Shown: positions 16,664-26,300 of the stretch, one piece after another
Position numbering within the stretch: position 1 is the first letter of the stretch
Layout: every line of letters starts with the position of its first letter
Source of the DNA: Poriferisodalis sp965205175
GTDB taxonomy: Bacteria; Actinomycetota; Acidimicrobiia; Acidimicrobiales; Poriferisodalaceae
DNA length: 64,000 nucleotides
Assembly: GCF_965205175.1 (NCBI RefSeq)
Contig: NZ_OZ242038.1
Location: forward strand, 372,001-436,000
Direction: 5' to 3'
Program-made: the position numbers and the translations under genes
The notes under the pieces: model-generated
Database searches by the model: none
Seen by the model: the letters and a program-made list of their open reading frames with translations, nothing else
Told to the model about the DNA's origin: nothing

Positions 16664-18271
16664 TCAGCGTGCCACAGCTGCATGTCCAGGTCGCGCGCCA
16701 GGCCTCGGCCCGATCGGGATCCACAGGGTCACGAACGCAGCGATGGCAGAGACCAAGAAGAACGCCAGCACGTGCTGGTAGTAGACGATCGACCCGGATT
16801 CCTCCTTCAACAGTGCGAACACTCCGGCGATGCCGATAGCGGACGCCGCATAGCGCAGCGTGTTGAACAGCCCGCTGATCTCGCCGAAGTAGGTCTCGTC
16901 CACCGATGCCAGCGCCACGCTGTTGAGCAGCGGTACGCACATGCCCCAGCCCAGCCCGAACAGCGCAATGGTCGGCACCATCTCACGGAGATAGTCGGCC
17001 TCGGCACCCAAGCCGACCACTTGCCACCCGATGGCCACGACCTGCACTGCCGCGCCGATGCGGCACAGCGCAATCGCGTTCCAGCGTTCCCCCAGCCGGC
17101 TGAACACCACGGTGGACGTTCCGGCCACGATCGGCCCGACGGTCACACCGAGCCCGACTTGGCTGGCCGAGTACTCCCAGAAGTTGAACATGAACAGCGG
17201 CCAAATCAGCCAGATCGGCTGCGAGGAGACGCTCACCAAGAAGTTGGCCAACTGCGTCACCCACACGCCGCGGCCTCTTAGCAGGTGCAGGTTCAGCAGA
17301 GGCGCCCGATGGCGCAGCGAGTTGACCACGAACAACGCAAACGCAACGACGCCGACGGCCGCGACCGTGAGCGTGATCGGCGACATCCAGCCCCAGACAC
17401 GACCGCCCTGCATGATCGCCGTGACCAACGCAGCGAGGCCGACCGTGCCCGCAGCTGCGCCGATGACGTCGAGCCGATGCGACAGCACTGGAGGCGGCAG
17501 CTCGGTCAGCACGCGCCATGCAACGAGCAGCATTCCTACGGCAACCGGCGCGCTCACGAAGTACAGCACGCGCCAGCCCATCGTGTCGAGCAGCAGAGCG
17601 GACAGTCCCGGAGCGATGCCCGCGGACAGCGGGCCGGCAGCGGACCACAGCCCCACCGCTGTGGTACGCCGCGACTCGGGGAACAGCGGCAGCACCAAGC
17701 TGAGCGACGCCGGCAGGATCGCCGCGCCGCCCACAGCTTGGAGCACCCGCGCCAGGTTCAGCGTCCACACCGTGGGCGCCAGCGCCGAGGCAACCGCCGA
17801 CAGCGCAAACAGCATCAGCCCCAGCTGGAAGATGAACTTGCGACCGATGCGGTCTGCCAGGCGCCCGGCCAGCGGCAGGAATGCCGCCGTGCCGATCATG
17901 AATCCGGCGACGCCCCAGCCGACGTCGGCAGCGGTGGCGCCGACGTAGCTGCTGCGAATCGCGTCCAGCGCAATGTTCGTCGCAGTGCTGTTGAAGCCGA
18001 CCAGCACCGTGCCCAGCGAGGCCACCGCGAGTGCTCGCCAGGCCCGAGCCGACACCTGCTCGCGAACACGGGTGCGACCGGCGCCATGCGCCGCAGGGCC
18101 GCTGCGTTCAGCGGTCGCAGATGAATCGCCGGCGGACGAATCGACAGCAGTAGCGGCAGTGGCTGGATCGCCGTCGACTCGAACGATCTGTGCGGTGCGA
18201 CGGCGAATTTGCGGTACGCGCCGGAGGTCCACCGACTGCTGTTCGGGCTGCTGTTCGACCTCGTGGCGCAC
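16664..18271 (-). CDS. MFS transporter, DHA2/EmrB-QacA type
   Basis: The 535-residue protein has about 75 hydrophilic residues and then 14 hydrophobic helices. The motif-A loop is PLAGRLADRIGRKFIF and the motif-C-like segment is GLWSAAGPLSAGIAPGLSALLL. This layout is that of proton-driven drug or metabolite exporters of the DHA2 family. The substrate is unknown. TACGCT lies seven bases before the GTG at 18271, giving a leaderless start and supporting the long N-terminus. dsbB follows at 6 bases. Confidence 0.88.
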   Translation of the reverse strand: MRHEVEQQPEQQSVDLRRVPQIRRRTAQIVRVDGDPATAATAVDSSAGDSSATAERSGPAAHGAGRTRVREQVSARAWRALAVASLGTVLVGFNSTATNIALDAIRSSYVGATAADVGWGVAGFMIGTAAFLPLAGRLADRIGRKFIFQLGLMLFALSAVASALAPTVWTLNLARVLQAVGGAAILPASLSLVLPLFPESRRTTAVGLWSAAGPLSAGIAPGLSALLLDTMGWRVLYFVSAPVAVGMLLVAWRVLTELPPPVLSHRLDVIGAAAGTVGLAALVTAIMQGGRVWGWMSPITLTVAAVGVVAFALFVVNSLRHRAPLLNLHLLRGRGVWVTQLANFLVSVSSQPIWLIWPLFMFNFWEYSASQVGLGVTVGPIVAGTSTVVFSRLGERWNAIALCRIGAAVQVVAIGWQVVGLGAEADYLREMVPTIALFGLGWGMCVPLLNSVALASVDETYFGEISGLFNTLRYAASAIGIAGVFALLKEESGSIVYYQHVLAFFLVSAIAAFVTLWIPIGPRPGARPGHAAVAR

Positions 18272-18278
18272 TCACATC

Positions 18279-18284
18279 AGCGTA
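18279..18284 (-). promoter_or_regulatory. -10 box of a leaderless promoter (MFS gene)
   Basis: TACGCT, seven bases before GTG at 18271, matches the boxes before the left-edge acyl-CoA dehydrogenase and the GNAT gene exactly. Confidence 0.5.
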
Positions 18285-18405
18285 GGGCTGGTGTGCGGCC
18301 CACAGCCACGAGAATCGAATTGTCGTTAGGCAAGTCGTTAGGCAAGTTGACGTTAGGGGACCTGCGCGGAGACAGGTCCGCGCCCCGAATCGCTCAGCCG
18401 AGCGG

Positions 18406-19236
18406 CTAGCGGCCGTGGAAGACCGGCTCTCGCTTGTCCACGAAGGCCTGTGCGGCCTCCTTGTGGTCCTCGGTCTGGCCGGTGTGGATGTGGTGCGCAG
18501 CCTCCATGTCCAGGCACTCGCCCATCTCGCCGTGTACAGCCCGGTTCAGGTTCTCCTTCATGTACCTGTAGGCCACCGTCGGGCCGGCAGCCAGCCGCCG
18601 CGCGATCGCCGCCACCTCGTCCATCAGGCTCTCGGCAGGAAAGACCCCGTTCACCAAGCCCAGCGACGCCGCGTCGTCCATGCCCACCCGTTCGGACAGG
18701 TAGTAGAGCTCACGTGCCTTGGCCGAGCCGACCAAGCGCGACATGAACCACGTGCCGCCGTAGTCGCCGCTGAACCCGACCCGAGCGAACGCCGTGGTCA
18801 TGATGGCGTTGGGCGCCGCGTAGCGCAGGTCGCACGCCAGCGCCAAGGACAGCCCCGCGCCGGCGGCAGCTCCGGGGATCGCAGCGATGGTCGGCTTGGG
18901 CATCTCGTACAGCTTCCCTGAGGTGTCGCGTTGGCTTCGACGCTGCCGGTGCACCCGCGCGTCGTACTGCAGCGGGCTGCCTCCGCCCTCGCCGCCGGCG
19001 GCTGCCATGCCCTTCACGTCGCCGCCCGCGCAGAATGCGCCGCCTGCGCCGGTCAGCACCAGCGCCCCCACGTCGGAGGCCACCTCGGCATCGGCAATCG
19101 CAGCCGACAAGCCGTCCAGCATCGCAGTGGACAGCGCATTGCGGCGCTCGGGCCGATTCAGCGTGATGGTCATCACACCGTCGGTGATCTCGACCCCGAT
19201 GTCGTCGGTGCCGGTGTCGAACACTCGGTCAGCCAT
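18406..19236 (-). CDS. enoyl-CoA hydratase/isomerase family protein
   Basis: The 276-residue crotonase-fold enzyme acts on an acyl-CoA thioester. The oxyanion-hole segments are GAGGAFCAGGDVKGM and AIPGAAAGAGLSLALACD. At the position of the first catalytic Glu of rat enoyl-CoA hydratase the segment reads TTAFARVGFSGDYGGTWF, without Glu; the second Glu appears retained in KARELYYL. This pattern is common in isomerase-like members such as the PaaG group, so hydration is not certain. The ATG at 19236 follows GGAGG by nine bases; an ATG five codons upstream is less likely. Confidence 0.85.
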   Translation of the reverse strand: MADRVFDTGTDDIGVEITDGVMTITLNRPERRNALSTAMLDGLSAAIADAEVASDVGALVLTGAGGAFCAGGDVKGMAAAGGEGGGSPLQYDARVHRQRRSQRDTSGKLYEMPKPTIAAIPGAAAGAGLSLALACDLRYAAPNAIMTTAFARVGFSGDYGGTWFMSRLVGSAKARELYYLSERVGMDDAASLGLVNGVFPAESLMDEVAAIARRLAAGPTVAYRYMKENLNRAVHGEMGECLDMEAAHHIHTGQTEDHKEAAQAFVDKREPVFHGR

Positions 19237-19388
19237 CGTGTGTACCTCCATGGTTCACATCAGTTGTTCGGTTCGCAGGATTGTTCACGTGGACTCGTCG
19301 CCGGAGCGCAGCGCAGCCAGTGCCGCAAGTATCGCGAAACGCCGCACCGCGCGCCCGACCACACCGCACGCCGACCGCGTGCCTGGGC

Positions 19389-20954
19389 CTACGCGGGCGG
19401 CTCGTCGGGAACGAAGGAACCCAGCTGCAGGCGGACGCTTCTGCGCTGACCGTCAACGCCGATCACGCCCATGTCGACTTCGTCTCCAGGCACCCGGGCC
19501 AGGATCTCCACCACAAGATCGCCGTTCGTGCGAATCTCCACTCCTTCGACTTCGACGATGACGTCGCCCACCTCGATGCCTGCCCCCTCCGCTGCTTCGC
19601 CCGGGTCCACGGACACGACGAGCGCACCGAAGGTGACCCCGGGCGGCAACTCGATATCGGCGTACTCGTCGGGCACGGCCTCGGGCTGAACCGTCTCGGG
19701 CACGACCTCGCCGGGTACGTCAGCCGGAGGCTGCTTCATGGCGATGAAGTCCTCCACCGAGGTGACGCGCACGCCCAGAAACGCTCGAGCCTGCACTACG
19801 CCTTCGAGCATGTCGTCGATGATCGGAAGCACATGGTCGATGGAGATGGCGTAGCCGATGCCCTCAGCGATGCCGCGAAAGTCCGGCGACAGGGCCGAAA
19901 TCGCGGTGTTGACCCCGATCACCTCGCCCGCCGCATTCACCAACGGTCCGCCGGAGTTGCCGGGATTGATCGCCGCATCCGTCTGTATCAGCCGCACCAG
20001 TCGTCGGCCTTCGTCGAGCTCGATGGAGCGATTCAGCCCCGACACGATGCCTGAGGTCACCGTCGGCTCGCCGGTGATGTCCAGCGCGTTGCCGATGGCG
20101 ATGACCTCGTCGCCCACCTCCACCCCGTCGGTGGAGCCCAATCGCACGGTCGGCAGTCCCTCGCGGTCCACCTGCAGGATGGCGAGATCCCTCGTCGGGT
20201 CGACGGTGACCACCTCGGCCGACAAGAGCTCCCCGCCGAAGAGCCGCACCTCGACCGTGTCGGCCTCGTCGACGACATGCGCATTGGTGACGATGCGCCC
20301 CTGGGGCGTCACGATGAAGCCCGAGCCGCCGCCTTCGCCGTCAGCACTCGTGACCTCCACGATCACCACCGCTTCTTGCACCGCCTCGAGCACCGCCTTG
20401 ACGTTGATGCCGTCGATGCGGCTGCCCAACGGCGCCCCTGGCTCGACCACCTCGCCGGTCAGCTGCGCCCAGCGGTCGGAGAGTTGGTCGCGAACGCTCT
20501 GGTCCGGATCGGCGCTCGCGGACCCATGCGAACCGGCAGGATCGCCGGTAGCCCCCGCCTGCTCGCCGGCAGCGCCCGACGGCGACGAAACGGTTTCGAG
20601 GGCAGAGGTCGACGGCGAAGCAGCGCTACGCGTCGGCAAGGCCGTGTCGGGACGGGCTGTTGGCGCGCCGGCCGGCGCGTTGTCGTCCCCGCTGAGCACG
20701 ATCACCAGAATCAGCCCCGCCACCAGCGCACCGGCCAACGCGCCGACGGCACCCGCCACGGCCGTCAGCACACAGCCCGGCCGGGACCCAAGCACTCCGG
20801 CCGCCTGTTGGGCCTGCGTCGCCTGTTCAGGCTGGACTGGCTGTTCCGGCAACGCAGGGTCTTCCGGCGGTGATGACTGGTCAGGCTGGGCGGGCTGTTC
20901 GGGCGGCTCAGAGTCGTCCGGCTGGACAGGTCCAGCAGCGTCGGGGCGCGTCAT
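19389..20954 (-). CDS. membrane-anchored HtrA/DegP-type serine protease with PDZ domain
   Basis: The 521-residue product has a cytoplasmic Pro/Glu/Gln-rich head with repeated PEQPxQP units (about 10-48). One transmembrane helix near 60-85 and an Ala/Ser/Thr/Pro-rich linker to about 165 follow. The trypsin-like domain shows the His in GRIVTNAHVV, the Asp in DPTRDLAILQVD and the Ser in INPGNSGGPLVNAAGEVIGV. The C-terminal PDZ domain carries an insert of about 50 Pro/Val/Glu-rich residues after its first strand. It would degrade or chaperone misfolded exported proteins. The stop of the upstream phosphotransferase gene overlaps its ATG (ATGA). Confidence 0.9.
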   Translation of the reverse strand: MTRPDAAGPVQPDDSEPPEQPAQPDQSSPPEDPALPEQPVQPEQATQAQQAAGVLGSRPGCVLTAVAGAVGALAGALVAGLILVIVLSGDDNAPAGAPTARPDTALPTRSAASPSTSALETVSSPSGAAGEQAGATGDPAGSHGSASADPDQSVRDQLSDRWAQLTGEVVEPGAPLGSRIDGINVKAVLEAVQEAVVIVEVTSADGEGGGSGFIVTPQGRIVTNAHVVDEADTVEVRLFGGELLSAEVVTVDPTRDLAILQVDREGLPTVRLGSTDGVEVGDEVIAIGNALDITGEPTVTSGIVSGLNRSIELDEGRRLVRLIQTDAAINPGNSGGPLVNAAGEVIGVNTAISALSPDFRGIAEGIGYAISIDHVLPIIDDMLEGVVQARAFLGVRVTSVEDFIAMKQPPADVPGEVVPETVQPEAVPDEYADIELPPGVTFGALVVSVDPGEAAEGAGIEVGDVIVEVEGVEIRTNGDLVVEILARVPGDEVDMGVIGVDGQRRSVRLQLGSFVPDEPPA

Positions 20955-21976
20955 GAGCGGGCAGCGAGACGCTCAGCCGCGCTCGTCGACAAGAAATCGA
21001 CTTGCTCACGGAAGACTTCGGTGTCAGTCTCCTCTGCGTCGGCCATCGCGCCGCGCACGTACCTGTTCAACACGCCTTCTGATATAGCAGCCAATCTCCA
21101 GTAGGAGAACGCGCGGTAGTAGTCGATGTCCGAGAGGTCCCGCCCCGACGCCGCTGCGTACCACTCCAGCATCTCGCCGCGATCTGCAAAGCCCCCTGCC
21201 TGCGTCGGCGCTGAGGTGCCCGCCGACGGCTCGTCGGGTGACGCCCAGTTGTTCATCAGGTAGCCCACGTCTGCCATCGGGTCGCCCAGCGTGCACAGCT
21301 CCCAGTCCAGCACCGCGACGATGCCGCCGTCTGCGCTGATCATGTTGCCGAGCCGGTAGTCGCCATGAACGATGGACGAGCCGATCTGCTCGGGCTTGCG
21401 AGCCTCCAGCTCTGCAGCGACGTCGTCCATGATCGGCAGCTCACGGGTCTTGGACTGCTCCCACTGGCGCTTCCAGCGTCGCAGCTGTCGCCCGAGGTAG
21501 TCCTCCCGTCGGCCGAGATCGCCCAAGCCGACGTCTTCGGGCACCACGGCATGCAGCAACGCCAGCACTTCGGCCACCTGCCGGCTCAACGACATGCGCT
21601 CGCCGGCGGGCAGCTGCGCTGATTCGTCCGCCGAGTGCAGCACGGCGCCTTCGCAGTGGCTCATCACGTAGAACGCCGCCGCATTCACCGTCTCGTCGGT
21701 ACACAGCGCCAACGCCCGGGGCACCGGCACCGCGGTGTGGCCCACCGCCGAGATGATGGTGTGCTCACGGGCCATGTCGTGTGCGGTGGCCAGCACGTGG
21801 CCCAGCGGCGGCCGGCGCAGCACCAGCGAGTCGCCGTCTGCGCAGCGCACCCGGTAGGTGAGGTTGGATCGGCCGCCTGAGAGCAGCTCGAAACGAAGCG
21901 GCTGCGCCACGTGAGGCAGATGGGCCGCGAACCAGCAGCTGAGCGCCGGCGCGTCGATTCCCGCTGGCACGGTCAC
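20951..21976 (-). CDS. phosphotransferase family protein, ACAD10/11-like
   Basis: The 341-residue product has an aminoglycoside-phosphotransferase/kinase fold: the nucleotide-binding strands FELLSGGRSNLTYRVRC, the catalytic loop VHGDYRLGNMI and the metal-binding VLDWELCTLGDPMADVGYL. It resembles the kinase domain of ACAD10/ACAD11, which phosphorylates 4-hydroxyacyl-CoAs so they can enter beta-oxidation. The neighbouring 3-hydroxyacyl-CoA dehydrogenase and enoyl-CoA hydratase fit this role (inference). The GTG at 21976 is preferred because the longer frame would overlap the upstream gene's 3' end by 58 bases. Confidence 0.82.
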   Translation of the reverse strand: MTVPAGIDAPALSCWFAAHLPHVAQPLRFELLSGGRSNLTYRVRCADGDSLVLRRPPLGHVLATAHDMAREHTIISAVGHTAVPVPRALALCTDETVNAAAFYVMSHCEGAVLHSADESAQLPAGERMSLSRQVAEVLALLHAVVPEDVGLGDLGRREDYLGRQLRRWKRQWEQSKTRELPIMDDVAAELEARKPEQIGSSIVHGDYRLGNMISADGGIVAVLDWELCTLGDPMADVGYLMNNWASPDEPSAGTSAPTQAGGFADRGEMLEWYAAASGRDLSDIDYYRAFSYWRLAAISEGVLNRYVRGAMADAEETDTEVFREQVDFLSTSAAERLAARS

Positions 21977-22005
21977 CCCGTCAGTCCCCGCAGCCAGAGG
22001 AAACC

Positions 22006-22893
22006 TCAGCCGTAGGTGTAGAAGCCTCGGCCGGTCTTGCGTCCCAGCAACCCGGCGTCGCACATGCGGCTCAGCATCGGCGGCGGCGCGTAGAGCTGCT
22101 CGCGAAACTCCTCATAGAGCGACTCCGCCACCGCCAAGGTGGTATCCAAGCCGATCAGATCGCACAGTGCCAGCGGACCCATCGGGTGGTTGCAGCCCAG
22201 CACCATGCCCGCGTCGATGTCCTCGGTCGAAGCGAAGCCGGACTCGAGCATCCGAATGGCGGACAAGATGTAGGGAATCAGCAGCGCATTCACCACGAAT
22301 CCGGCCCGGTCCTGGGAGTTCACGACGCGTTTGCCGAGCCGCTGCGATGCGAACTCTCTGCATCGCGCGGCGGTGTCCTCACCCGTGAGCAGCGACGAGA
22401 TGACCTCGACCAAGCCCATGACGGGAACCGGATTGAAGAAGTGCATGCCGATGACCTGCGCCGGTCGGTCGGTCGCCATCGCCAGCTTCATTATCGGAAT
22501 GGCGGACGTGTTGGAGGCCATGACCGCGCGGGGGTCCGCGAGCACCTTCGACAGCTGCGCGAACACCTCCAGCTTGGCCGCTTCGGCCTCCACCACTGCC
22601 TCGATCACGAACTGCCGGTCGGCAAGATCGCCGAGGTCGAGTCCGAAGGAGATGGCGCCCAACGCTGCCTGCCGCTCGGCGTCGTCGAGTTTGCCGGCGT
22701 TGACCGCCCGGCCCAGGCTCTTTTCGATGCGGGCCATGCCTGCCGCGAGCGCAGGCTCGTCGACTTCGACCACCTTGACATCGCAGCCGTTGCGAGCTGC
22801 GACTTCGGCGATGCCCGAACCCATCAAGCCGCAGCCGACGACGCCAACCCGATCGATGGACCCGCTCTGCATACCGCCTACCCCGTCAGACAC
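22006..22893 (-). CDS. 3-hydroxyacyl-CoA dehydrogenase
   Basis: The 295-residue enzyme oxidises 3-hydroxyacyl-CoA with NAD+. It has the Rossmann motif VGVVGCGLMGSGIAEVAARN, the catalytic region SNTSAIPI then IGMHFFNPVPVMGLVEVI (catalytic His and following Asn), and the C-terminal domain motif CNHPMGPLALCDLIGLDT. The size fits stand-alone FadB2/Hbd-type proteins. I choose the GTG at 22893 because TAGATT lies seven bases upstream; an ATG seven codons further in is the alternative. It precedes the ACAD10/11-like kinase. Confidence 0.88.
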   Translation of the reverse strand: MSDGVGGMQSGSIDRVGVVGCGLMGSGIAEVAARNGCDVKVVEVDEPALAAGMARIEKSLGRAVNAGKLDDAERQAALGAISFGLDLGDLADRQFVIEAVVEAEAAKLEVFAQLSKVLADPRAVMASNTSAIPIMKLAMATDRPAQVIGMHFFNPVPVMGLVEVISSLLTGEDTAARCREFASQRLGKRVVNSQDRAGFVVNALLIPYILSAIRMLESGFASTEDIDAGMVLGCNHPMGPLALCDLIGLDTTLAVAESLYEEFREQLYAPPPMLSRMCDAGLLGRKTGRGFYTYG

Positions 22894-22900
22894 GCAGGGC

Positions 22901-22906
22901 AATCTA
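22901..22906 (-). promoter_or_regulatory. -10 box of a leaderless promoter (3-hydroxyacyl-CoA dehydrogenase)
   Basis: TAGATT followed by seven bases and GTG at 22893. It lies just upstream of the gene, immediately downstream of the B12-binding gene's stop. Confidence 0.45.
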
Positions 22907-22916
22907 GCGGGACGCG

Positions 22917-23339
22917 TCAAGCAGGCTGCTGTGAGCGGTCGATGGCGCCGCGTACTGCGGCCACGACCTCCTCCGCAGTCGCGCCCGGCGTCAGCACCGC
23001 GGCCACGCCCGCTTGGCGCATCGCCTCCAGATCGCCGTCCGGCACGATTCCCCCCAGGACGACGGGAATCGACTCGGCGTCGTGATCGCGCAGCTCCTGG
23101 ACGACCAACGGCATGAGCGCTTCGTGGGCGCCCGACAGCATGGACACGCCAATCGCGTCCACGTCCTCGTCAATGGCAGCCGCAACCACGCTCTGGGGCG
23201 TCTGGAACAAGCCGGTGTAGATGACCTCGAAGCCGGCGTCGCGCAGCATCCGGGCAACCACCTTGACCCCGCGGTCGTGCCCGTCCAGACCGAGCTTCGC
23301 GATCAGCACCCTTCCCGCTGACGTCGGTCTTGCCGGCAT
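22917..23339 (-). CDS. stand-alone cobalamin-binding subunit of a methylmalonyl-CoA-type mutase
   Basis: At 140 residues this is just the C-terminal B12-binding domain of acyl-CoA mutases. The signature KLGLDGHDRG contains Asp19-x-His21-x-x-Gly24, whose His replaces dimethylbenzimidazole as the lower cobalt ligand. SMLSGAH and VVLGGIVPDGD follow, forming the nucleotide-tail pocket. It needs a separate large subunit, which is not in this window. Such split mutases interconvert methylmalonyl-CoA and succinyl-CoA, or act on isobutyryl- or ethylmalonyl-CoA. TAAGGT lies six bases before the ATG (leaderless start). Confidence 0.88.
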   Translation of the reverse strand: MPARPTSAGRVLIAKLGLDGHDRGVKVVARMLRDAGFEVIYTGLFQTPQSVVAAAIDEDVDAIGVSMLSGAHEALMPLVVQELRDHDAESIPVVLGGIVPDGDLEAMRQAGVAAVLTPGATAEEVVAAVRGAIDRSQQPA

Positions 23340-23345
23340 AGGGCG

Positions 23346-23351
23346 ACCTTA
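23346..23351 (-). promoter_or_regulatory. -10 box of a leaderless promoter (B12-binding subunit)
   Basis: TAAGGT, six bases before ATG at 23339, in a 37-base gap after the cyclase gene. Confidence 0.45.
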
Positions 23352-23376
23352 CGGGATCAGCAGTCTTGAGGGAGCA

Positions 23377-26300
23377 TCAGGTGTCGGTCCGTCCCGGGAA
23401 CGGAATGGCCTCGGGCAGCGGTCCGGCCACGGCAAGCCTCGGGGCCTCTACGCCGGCCGCCAGGAGAAATGCTGTCTCCCAGCCGCCCGGACGCACACCC
23501 AGTTGCGCAATCGCCACCTCGGCCTCGGCGCGCAGTGCGGCAGCGTTCGGTTCGCCGAAGGCTTCGTGGCCGACAGCACGTGCGAGACGCACGACTGCCT
23601 GGCTGAGGCGGCTGTCGGTGGCGTCGGTGAGAACCATCACTTGGTCGAACGCGGCCGCCATCGCGGGCCGGTCCCCGTCACGAGCGTGCGCAAGGGCCCG
23701 CGCCACGAGCGCATTGCGCACATCGACGTAGGTGCCGGTTCCGCTGGCCATGGCGAAGCGGGACTGCTCCAGCGCATCGACGGTGCGGCCGGCCGCGGCG
23801 TAGGCGATCGCCAAGCAGGAGTGCAGGTAGATCGAAGGAAGGCCTGCTGTGGGCACGGCCTCCAACGCAGCTATTGCGTCGTCCACGCAGCCGAGCTGCA
23901 CGAGTGCCAGCCCCAAGGAGACGTCGAGGTCGCGCTGGCCGATGACTGCAACTTGGTCCGGGCTGCGTTCGGGCTCGCGCAGTCGTGGCACCTCGCGCGA
24001 CGCCGGCTCGGACGACTGTTGCCAACCGGCATGGGTCAAGTCCTCGGTCACCATCTCGGGGTGGCCCATCTGCACCGCGGCGCCTGCGCGCACAGCCCGA
24101 GCGAATCCCTCCAGCGGCCGGCCCCGCATGTCGTTGGCGCGCTGCAAGCACTCGGCCAGCATTGCCCGGCTGCGCTGCAGCTCGCCGACCGCAGCGAAGG
24201 ACCGTCCCAGCAGACCCAGCGCCTGCACCACGCCGAAATCGCTGTACACGTCGCGGAACACCTGCTCGGCTGCCTTGGCGCGCTCGACGGCATCGGCAGC
24301 ACGGCCCGACCACAGGCTGAGCGACCCCAACAGCAGGTCCATCATGGCCTCGGTGAAGCGCTCGCCCCGCTCGTGAGCGGTCGCGTAAACCGAGCGCGCC
24401 AGCTGTTCGGCCTCATCACGCTCTCCGGCATGAAACAACAAGAAGGCCTGCAAGCCTTCTGCCGTCGCCAAGCCGACGGCGTCGCCGAGATCGCTGAAGC
24501 GCTCGATGGCCGTGGTGATGCGATCGCCGGCCTCAGCGATCAGGCCTTGCTCGAAGGAGAGCCATGCCAGGTTCTGCAGGCACCACGCGACGCCGCTCTC
24601 GTCGCCGAGGTGGGCGAAGGTGCCGTTCGCTTCGTTGATGTAGCGGTCGGCGCGCGGGTACTCGCCCGCCCGAAGCGAGGCAAGGCCCCGCAGCCGCAGC
24701 GATTCCGCCGCATCACGCACCTCGCCCATCGTGCGGAACTGGTCCAGCGCGTCGGCCAGCAGCTTGTCCGCTGCCGCGTGTTCGTCGCCGGCCAAGGCCA
24801 CCTCGCCCAGCACGCGCAAACCGTGCGCGGCGGCGATCCGGTTGCCGTTCAGCGTCGCCAAAGCGCGCGCCAGCTCGGCGTCGGCACGCGCACCGTGCAG
24901 CTCGCCCAGCCGCAAGCGCGCCCCGGCCCGACCCAGCGCCATCTGGACCAAGCGCGGATCGGCATCCCCGAGCAGCTCGATGGCTCGACGGTAGAACTGC
25001 GCCGAGGCGTAGTGGCTGTCGCGAGCGGCCGCCCACTCGCCGGCTCTGCCGAGCCAATTGATGGCCACTTCGGCCAGATCGCCATCACTGTCGTCCGCCA
25101 TGCCTGACGCCGCGCCGTCCGTGCCGATCTGGCCGGCGGCGCCCAGCTCCACCGCCGAGGCGAAATGGTCCGCGATGGCGCCCACCGCATCGCCGGCAGG
25201 GTCATCTCGGTTGCGCGCCAGCCACGACGCCACGTTGAGATGTCGTTCGGCCCGGTCGATCTTGGTGAGCATGCTGTAGGCGACGTCGCGCGCCACGTCG
25301 CTGCGGAACGTCCAGCTGTCCGCGTCGCTGGTGAGGATGTCCTTGTCCACCAGCCGCTGGAAGGTGGCGAGGTCGCCGTCGCTGCCGGTCTCGCGGTGCA
25401 TCGCCGAGGTCATCTCCAGCAGTTCCCCGATCGAGCCGCTGCCGAGCACCGAGGCGTCGTCCACCAGGCGCCGCTCGGGCGGGCTCAGCGTGTCGAGACG
25501 AGCCGCGACCAGTCCTCGCAACGTGTGCGGCAGCTCCGCCAGCGACCGCTCCTCGTGGTCCGGACGAGCGCCGGGGCTCACCACGCCCGACTCACGCAGC
25601 AACACGCACATCTCCTCCAAGAAGAACGGGTTGCCGCCGCTGCGCTCGTAGAGCTGATCGGCCAAATTGGCCGGAACCGCGCCGCCCAGCAGCTCCGCTG
25701 CGAGATCGGAGGTGGCTTCGCGGCCGAGCGGATCCAAATTCAGCACCACCGTGCTGTGACGACCCGGCGGCACCGTCCACCGCTGCTCGTCCACGTTCCA
25801 TCGGGCGGTGGTGATCACGATGAACGGCTGGTTTGCCAGCGCCGCGAGCAGCCGCTCGAGCACGCCCAGCAGCCGCTCCTCTGCCCAGTGAACATCGCTG
25901 AGCAGCAGCACCACCGGCCTGCGCTGCGCCAGCGCCCCCAAGAAGCGCCGCAGGGACCGGAAGGTGGCGTCGGCTCGCCACTCGATCTCGGCGGGATCGC
26001 CGCTGCCCACCCTGCCCAGCACGGCAAGCACCACGTCGGCGATCTCGTCGATCTCCTCGTAGTTGACCACCGGAGTGATCACCGCGCTGTTGGCCGCGAC
26101 GCTGTGGGCACCTGCGTTGCTCCGGTTGTGGAGGCCACCTGCACGCTCGCCTCTGGGGTTGCCGGCGGGAGTCGCCGGCTGCAGCGCTTCTGCCACCAGC
26201 GAGGTGATCCGGCGGGTGGCCACCACGGTCGAATCGCCTGCATGCACCCCAGCCGCGGACGCGATGGCATCACCCAAGCAGCGCAGCGGATTGGTCTCGT

